Shown here: positions 59,896-64,000 of the stretch, piece by piece
How positions within the stretch are numbered: the stretch's first letter is position 1
Layout: every line of letters starts with the position of its first letter
Origin: Rhodococcus maanshanensis NBRC 100610
GTDB taxonomy: Bacteria; Actinomycetota; Actinomycetes; Mycobacteriales; Mycobacteriaceae
Direction of reading: 5' to 3'
Length of the DNA stretch: 64,000 nt
Assembly (NCBI RefSeq): GCF_001894865.1
Contig: NZ_BCXA01000032.1
Coordinates: 43,516 to 107,515 of the forward strand
The notes under the pieces: generated by a model
What the model was told of the DNA's origin: nothing
Databases searched by the model: none
Seen by the model: the letters and a program-made list of their open reading frames with translations, nothing else
Program-made: the position numbers and the translations under genes

Positions 59896-60363
59896 TCAGC
59901 CGACCAGCTCGCTCGATTCCTTCCGCCAGTCGTAGACGACCCGGGTCCGCAGGACGATGTCCTGCAGCGACCGGCGGTGGGGGTCGACGGCCGCCCACAG
60001 CAGGCCGAAGGCGAACAGGACGCAGAGCACGGCCCGTAGGGTGGCGCGGGGCAGCCGGAGCAGCCTGCCCTTCACGGTGACGACCCGCAGCCCCATCGCC
60101 AGCGCGCCGACGGTGCGCCCCGTCGTCGCCCAGCAACCGGTCAGGTACACGATCGACACGGTGAGGGTGACGGTCGCGGAGGCCAGCGCGGCCGGCTCGG
60201 GGAACCGGAAGTTCTGCGGGGAGTACAGCAATCGCACCAGGGCCAGGCCCAGGTAGGTCACGCCCATGATCGCGAGCACCACCCCGAGGTCGATCAGGGC
60301 GGCGGTCGCGCGGGTGACGATCCCGGCGGGCCGGTGCGGAGGTTGCTCGATCCGGTCGGTCAC
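59896..60363 (-). CDS. RDD-family membrane protein
   Basis: A 155-residue protein with three helices. GIVTRATAALIDLGVVLAIM supplies the RDD-type start, GCWATTGRTVGALAMGLRVV the conserved GRTxGxxxxGLRVV loop, and HRRSLQDIVLRTRVV the closing D. Function is unknown, possibly transport. Its ATG overlaps the upstream gene stop (ATGA). Confidence 0.9.
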   Translation of the reverse strand: MTDRIEQPPHRPAGIVTRATAALIDLGVVLAIMGVTYLGLALVRLLYSPQNFRFPEPAALASATVTLTVSIVYLTGCWATTGRTVGALAMGLRVVTVKGRLLRLPRATLRAVLCVLFAFGLLWAAVDPHRRSLQDIVLRTRVVYDWRKESSELVG

Positions 60364-61136
60364 GGCGCCGGGTTCCCGGGGCGATCGTCGCCGCCCATCG
60401 GCAGCTCGTCGTCCTGGCCGGGGCCGCGGCCGAACAGCCTGCCGACGAAGCCTGCGACGGCGTCGTCGGCCTGCATGCCCTGGCTCCTGACCCCGCGAAC
60501 CGCCTCTGACGACAGCGAACCCGTCGACTCCCGGATGATGTCCGGCAGGTCGACGCCCTCGATGATCTCGTCGGCGAGGCCGACGAGGTCCACGCGCGCG
60601 ATGATCGCGTCGATGTCGATTCGTCGCGCCGCCTCGTCGAGGTCGACCCGCTCGATCTGCCTGTCGAGGTCGACGGAGTCGACGATGCCGTCCAGGTCGA
60701 GCCTGCCGATCACGGCGTCCACGTCGAGCCGGGCCGCGATCGCGTCGATGTCGATGGTGGCGGCGATCCGGTCCAGATCGAGGGACTCGGCGATCAGGTT
60801 GAGGTCGACGTTCTCGCGCACCAGGCGGGTGAGATCGACCTCGAGCAGGGCAGCCGCGACCACCTCCCGGATCACGAGCCGCAGCAGGTCCTGGACGGTC
60901 GGGGCGGCCGTCCGCACCACGTCCTCGCCTCGCGCCCGCAACGCGTCCGCCGTGGCGTCGAGGCGCCGGGCCAACCCGGGCACCCGGCGCAGCGTGTCGA
61001 GGGCGAAGCGGGCCGTTGCGCCGACCGCCTCGGCCGCCGTGACCGCGGCGCCGATCGTCAGGAACACCGCGTCGGCGCCGGGAAGGCTCGTCAACGGCCG
61101 GTTCGACGTTGGCGTGACTTGCTCGTCCGGTGACAT
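60360..61136 (-). CDS. Nonapeptide-repeat protein
   Basis: A 258-residue protein whose centre (about residues 110-190) is nine tandem nine-residue units of the form (V/L/I)D(L/I/V)D-x-(I/A)-x-x-x, for instance LDLDRIAAT, IDIDAIAAR, LDVDAVIGR. A tenth related unit precedes them. The N-terminal 90 residues are helical with a hydrophobic patch; the C-terminal part is Gly- and Asp-rich. The strict period suggests a solenoid. It is coupled to the RDD gene. Confidence 0.8.
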   Translation of the reverse strand: MSPDEQVTPTSNRPLTSLPGADAVFLTIGAAVTAAEAVGATARFALDTLRRVPGLARRLDATADALRARGEDVVRTAAPTVQDLLRLVIREVVAAALLEVDLTRLVRENVDLNLIAESLDLDRIAATIDIDAIAARLDVDAVIGRLDLDGIVDSVDLDRQIERVDLDEAARRIDIDAIIARVDLVGLADEIIEGVDLPDIIRESTGSLSSEAVRGVRSQGMQADDAVAGFVGRLFGRGPGQDDELPMGGDDRPGNPAP

Positions 61137-61243
61137 GATCCCTCCCTGCTCGGGGTCTGACGCGAAGAGGTCAGGTCGTGATCATAGGTGTCACAGGCGG
61201 GTACGACGCCGGATGTGTCGGGGTCGTGACCCGAGCCCGGCGG

Positions 61244-63745
61244 TCAGTTCTCCGCGCCGTGGCCCATCGCGCGCAGCATCGAGAGCATGTCCGCGCGAGA
61301 GGTGGCGTCGAGGCGGCGGCGGATCCGGGCGACGTGGTGCTCGACGGTCTTCGCCGAGATGAACAGCCGGGCGCCGATGTCCCGGTAGGTCAGGCCCATC
61401 ACCAACAGGTTCGCCACCTCGGCCTCGCGGTCGGTCAGGCCCGCGCTGAGCTCGCGTTCGGTTCCCGCCACGGTGCCGGGTGCCGACGACGCGGCCGGAC
61501 GCAGGGAGCGCGCGACCTGCAGCAGCGTGGTGGCGGTCCTGGTGTCCGAGGCGCGGAGCGCGGCCTCGCTGGCGAGACGGGCACCGTCCCATGGCAACCC
61601 GATGCGGTCCAGGGTGCGGGCGGACTGTTCGACCACGGTCGCGTCGATCTCGCCCTGCAGCACCCGAAGCCAGGCGCGGCCCGCGGCCGCGAGCCCTGCC
61701 GCGTACGGGCTGGTCTCGGCCGCGACACCGAGGGCGTTGGCGTGCGGCAGCAGTTCCGCCGGGCTCTCGGCCAGGATCGCGGCCTGCACGCCGTACCAGT
61801 GCAACGGCGAGCCCCACAGCGTCGGTTCGCCGAGCCGGGTGAGCAGCTCCCTGGCCTGCTCGATGAGGTGCGCCAGCCGGTCGGTGTCTCGCAGCCGGGC
61901 CGCGCCAAGCCACAGTTCGCCGAGCGGCAGCAGGCTGAAGAGATCGGCAGAGTGCTCCGCGATGACGCCGTGTGCTCGCTCCCACGAGTGGGTGAGGGCG
62001 CCGATGTCCCCGACGCGGCGGGCCAGTCCGACCCGCAGCGCCGCGACGAACAGCGCGTCGCGCGGCGCGGGCTCGGTCTCCGTCGGCATCGCGTCGAGCC
62101 GGGCCGTCGCAGCGTCCAGGTCGCCGCGGATCATGGCGATCCAGGTCAGGAGCAACTCGTGCCGCTGACGGGTGGTGCTCTCGCGCGGCTCTGTGTCCAG
62201 GGCCCGCTGCAGCACGGCCTGGGCGCCCGCGAGTTCGCCGCAGGCGATGCCTGCCAGCGCGGTGATGGCGGCCCCGCTGTCGGGGAGCATTCGGGGACGG
62301 GAACCGTTGACGGACAGGGACAGTCCACGGGTCAGCGAGTTGACCGCGATCGCGACCTGGCCGTCGATCGACTGCCGCAGGCCCTGCGCGAGCAGCGAGG
62401 CACCCGCAGACGTCGACGTCGGGGGCGCGCCGGCCTGGCGGTCCGTCATGGCCTCGGCCTGTGCCGGCCGCCCCGCCGCAAGGAGCACGGTGGCCGCGAC
62501 GGGTGCGTCGGGGCCGACGCGGGCCGGACCGAGCCATTCGTAGAGATCGGCGCTGCGGCCGAGCATGCCCTGCTGCGCCGCGACGCTCGCCGCGATCCGC
62601 ACGGCCGCGGCGAGTTCGGTGTCGGTCAGGTCCGCAGCCCGTTCGAGCAGGCCGTCGGTGAGGGCGACCGCGGTGTCGAAGTCTGCGCACAGTGCCGCCG
62701 CCTCCGACCAGCGCAGGGCAAGGGTGGCCCGATCGGCACCGGCGCGGACGGCCTCGGCGTACAGGCTCGCGGCAAGCGGTGGTTCGGCGTCTTCGGCGGC
62801 GCCACAGAGGAACCCGGCGAGATTCGGATCCGTCACGCCCGCCTCGCCGTAGGCACGGGCGGCGGGGAGGTCGAGGGTGCCGTCCGCCAGCTTCGCGCGC
62901 AGCGAGTCGGCATGCAGCCGGGCCACCCGCTGCGTTCCGAGGACGGCGGCGAGCGGTTCGCGGGCGACGGGCAGGAGGGTGTGCGAGACAAGCCCGGTGC
63001 CACGGGCCCGGTCGATCAGGTCCTGCGCCGCGGCCGGGTCGACGGACAGCACCCGGACGAGTTCGACGGGGTCGGGACCGGAGCCGATCGCGGCGATCGC
63101 CAGGGTGCACAGCAGGTCCGCGTCGAGCTCGGCGAGCCGGGCGCGCAGGTGTGCGGCCGTCGCGGCGTCGAGTACCCGTTCCAGGGCGGCCTGGGTACGG
63201 GGTTCGGCGGGGTCGAGGTGGGACAGGGCGCCGAGCGCAGCGTCGACGGTTTGCACGCCACCCCCGGTGATCCGCAGGATCGCGGCGGCCAGCCCGATGG
63301 GAAGGCGTACGCCCAGTGTCGATTCCGCGCGAACAACGATGTCCCGCGCGGACATCGGGTCGAGGACCAGTGAGCCGAGCGTGTCGCCGAGCGCGCGCAG
63401 GACCCGGCTGTGCGGCCGGGGTTCGGTCGCGACGATCACTGTGATGTCCTGGCGGTGCGCGACAGTGGTCAGCGCGTCGACCGCGGCGTCGGGCAGCCGA
63501 TGGGCGTCGTCGACGACCAGCGCGCCGCCGGGTTCGAGGCCCGCACCCGCGGTCGTGGCGACGGTGATCCCGTTGGCTCGCAGGTCTTCTCGGATGGCGG
63601 CGAGCAGGGCTGTTTTGCCACTGCCAGCCGATCCGCGGATCAGCATGTGCGGGTTGCCCGTTCGCGCAGCTAAGAGGAACGCCTGCGCGCCGGGCATCCC
63701 GGCGAGGGTGGTCGCCGGGATGACGGTGGATTCGGAGGTCAGCAC
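61244..63745 (-). CDS. Large LuxR-family ATPase regulator (Rv0339c-like)
   Basis: An 833-residue LAL/MalT-type protein. Walker A IRGSAGSGKTALLAAI is near residue 40, Walker B ALVVDDAHRLP near 80, a long TPR-like helical middle follows, and the C-terminal LuxR helix-turn-helix LTDREAEVANLLVMGLTYRD then SAKTVEHHVARIRRRL is at about 770-825. Length and place next to an iniB-like gene match Rv0339c, which lies beside iniBAC. It is 11 bases after the iniB-like stop on the same strand and is probably co-transcribed or controls it. Confidence 0.92.
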   Translation of the reverse strand: MLTSESTVIPATTLAGMPGAQAFLLAARTGNPHMLIRGSAGSGKTALLAAIREDLRANGITVATTAGAGLEPGGALVVDDAHRLPDAAVDALTTVAHRQDITVIVATEPRPHSRVLRALGDTLGSLVLDPMSARDIVVRAESTLGVRLPIGLAAAILRITGGGVQTVDAALGALSHLDPAEPRTQAALERVLDAATAAHLRARLAELDADLLCTLAIAAIGSGPDPVELVRVLSVDPAAAQDLIDRARGTGLVSHTLLPVAREPLAAVLGTQRVARLHADSLRAKLADGTLDLPAARAYGEAGVTDPNLAGFLCGAAEDAEPPLAASLYAEAVRAGADRATLALRWSEAAALCADFDTAVALTDGLLERAADLTDTELAAAVRIAASVAAQQGMLGRSADLYEWLGPARVGPDAPVAATVLLAAGRPAQAEAMTDRQAGAPPTSTSAGASLLAQGLRQSIDGQVAIAVNSLTRGLSLSVNGSRPRMLPDSGAAITALAGIACGELAGAQAVLQRALDTEPRESTTRQRHELLLTWIAMIRGDLDAATARLDAMPTETEPAPRDALFVAALRVGLARRVGDIGALTHSWERAHGVIAEHSADLFSLLPLGELWLGAARLRDTDRLAHLIEQARELLTRLGEPTLWGSPLHWYGVQAAILAESPAELLPHANALGVAAETSPYAAGLAAAGRAWLRVLQGEIDATVVEQSARTLDRIGLPWDGARLASEAALRASDTRTATTLLQVARSLRPAASSAPGTVAGTERELSAGLTDREAEVANLLVMGLTYRDIGARLFISAKTVEHHVARIRRRLDATSRADMLSMLRAMGHGAEN

Positions 63746-63756
63746 GGTGAGGGGTC

Positions 63757-64000
63757 CTACTGCCCGCCGCCGAGCAGTCCGCCGACGCCCTGTCCGACGC
63801 CGCCGACCACCCCGCCAAGGCCGCCGAGCACGCCGCCGACGCCGTTGCCGACACCCTCCACGACGCCGCCGACACCGTTGCCGACACCGGTGGCAACCCC
63901 GCCGACGCCGTCGACGAAGTCGTTCGCGATCTGGCCGCCGCCGTCACCCTGCGGGGGTGCGGGTGGGGGCGTGTACCCGCCGCCCGCCGGGGGCGCGGGC
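63757..64000 (-). CDS. IniB-like glycine-rich protein, 3' end (partial)
   Basis: The window edge cuts this gene. The visible 80 codons run from PAPPAGGGYTPPPAPP through GQIANDFVDGVGGVATGVGN and GVLGGLGGVVGGVGQG to LLGGGQ and a TAG at 63757-63759. The Gly-Val repeats match the C-terminus of IniB-like proteins, whose M. tuberculosis member is induced by cell-wall inhibitors. Start and full length lie outside the window. Confidence 0.75.
   Translation of the reverse strand, partial: PAPPAGGGYTPPPAPPQGDGGGQIANDFVDGVGGVATGVGNGVGGVVEGVGNGVGGVLGGLGGVVGGVGQGVGGLLGGGQ

Noticed and set aside
61178..63373. 731-codon plus-strand frame
   Set aside because: Antisense shadow of the LuxR ATPase, whose Walker and helix-turn-helix motifs are on the minus strand.
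1..64000. CRISPR array
   Set aside because: No regularly spaced 25-40-base repeats with unique spacers were found; the repeats present are pairs, triplets or codon tracts.

Overview
The window is GC-rich, densely coded actinobacterial DNA. Several genes have recognisable counterparts in the Mycobacterium tuberculosis Rv0306-Rv0341 neighbourhood: BluB, a bifunctional-type dCTP deaminase, UDP-glucose dehydrogenase, the AspC/AlaT aminotransferase, the Rv0338c-type iron-sulfur reductase, an Rv0339c-type LuxR ATPase and the tail of a glycine-rich IniB-like protein. Together with the EspR-like regulator and WXG100-like protein this points to a mycolic-acid-containing member of the Mycobacteriales (Rhodococcus/Nocardia/Gordonia/Tsukamurella-like). 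I cannot name the genus from the sequence alone. Layout 1: bases 1 to about 24,550 are accessory DNA ending at a tRNA-Gly(CCC) gene whose 3' end faces the island. This part has an epimerase/TetR pair with twin operators, an NTR-fold secreted protein, a stand-alone ApeA-type HEPN defence protein and many gene relics (SRAP, DNA ligase, STAS, IS1634-family transposase, truncated hydrolase). Two copies of a roughly 957-bp direct repeat (4256-5212 and 18168-19125; I count three substitutions and one indel) bracket about 13 kb. Inside the bracket lies a gamma-butyrolactone-like locus: an AfsA-family double-hotdog protein, a HAD phosphatase, a FAD monooxygenase, an MFS exporter, a cytochrome P450 and an ArsR-type regulator. 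Also inside are two paralogous noncoding repeats with perfect hairpins around small stress-type genes, a second double-hotdog gene between ATTGACA/TGTCAAT dyads, an orphan SMI1/KNR4 protein, and a carboxymuconolactone-decarboxylase gene preceded by a near-ideal ECF41-type promoter. A full-length PD-(D/E)XK-nuclease-like gene follows the second repeat, and a decayed tail of the same family is embedded in each repeat copy. Layout 2: bases 24,556-49,414 are mostly core-like. They hold tRNA-Gly, dcd, an acyl-CoA dehydrogenase homologue, a WXG100-like/DUF1023 hydrolase/lipoprotein operon, UDP-glucose dehydrogenase, a membrane-anchored Hsp70-like protein, YibE/F, an AMIN-like lipoprotein, an ImmA/IrrE-MAB_1171c-P450 operon facing an XRE-EspR-like operon with a 27-bp operator, bluB, alaT, a carotenoid oxygenase, an S9 peptidase, a DUF559 protein between two related extragenic repeats, and a 1065-residue iron-sulfur reductase with a Lys/Ala/Pro/Gly repeat tail. 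Layout 3: bases 49,415-64,000 carry cell-surface and stress genes. They include a secreted glycine-rich protein, a 28-residue peptide gene, three tandem secreted S1 peptidase paralogues (one frameshifted), a second Hsp70-like protein ending in a long threonine tract, a DyP peroxidase-encapsulin pair with a visible cargo-loading tail, a Ddn-like protein, an RDD protein, a nonapeptide-repeat protein, the LuxR ATPase and the partial iniB-like gene. How they fit together: the 6.6-12.6 kb cluster could make, modify and export a small butanolide-like molecule, and is the best candidate for an undescribed system. Relics, duplicated modules and defence or immunity genes mark the first 24 kb as a recombining island, and the right half holds envelope, redox and stress functions in short, often translationally coupled operons.
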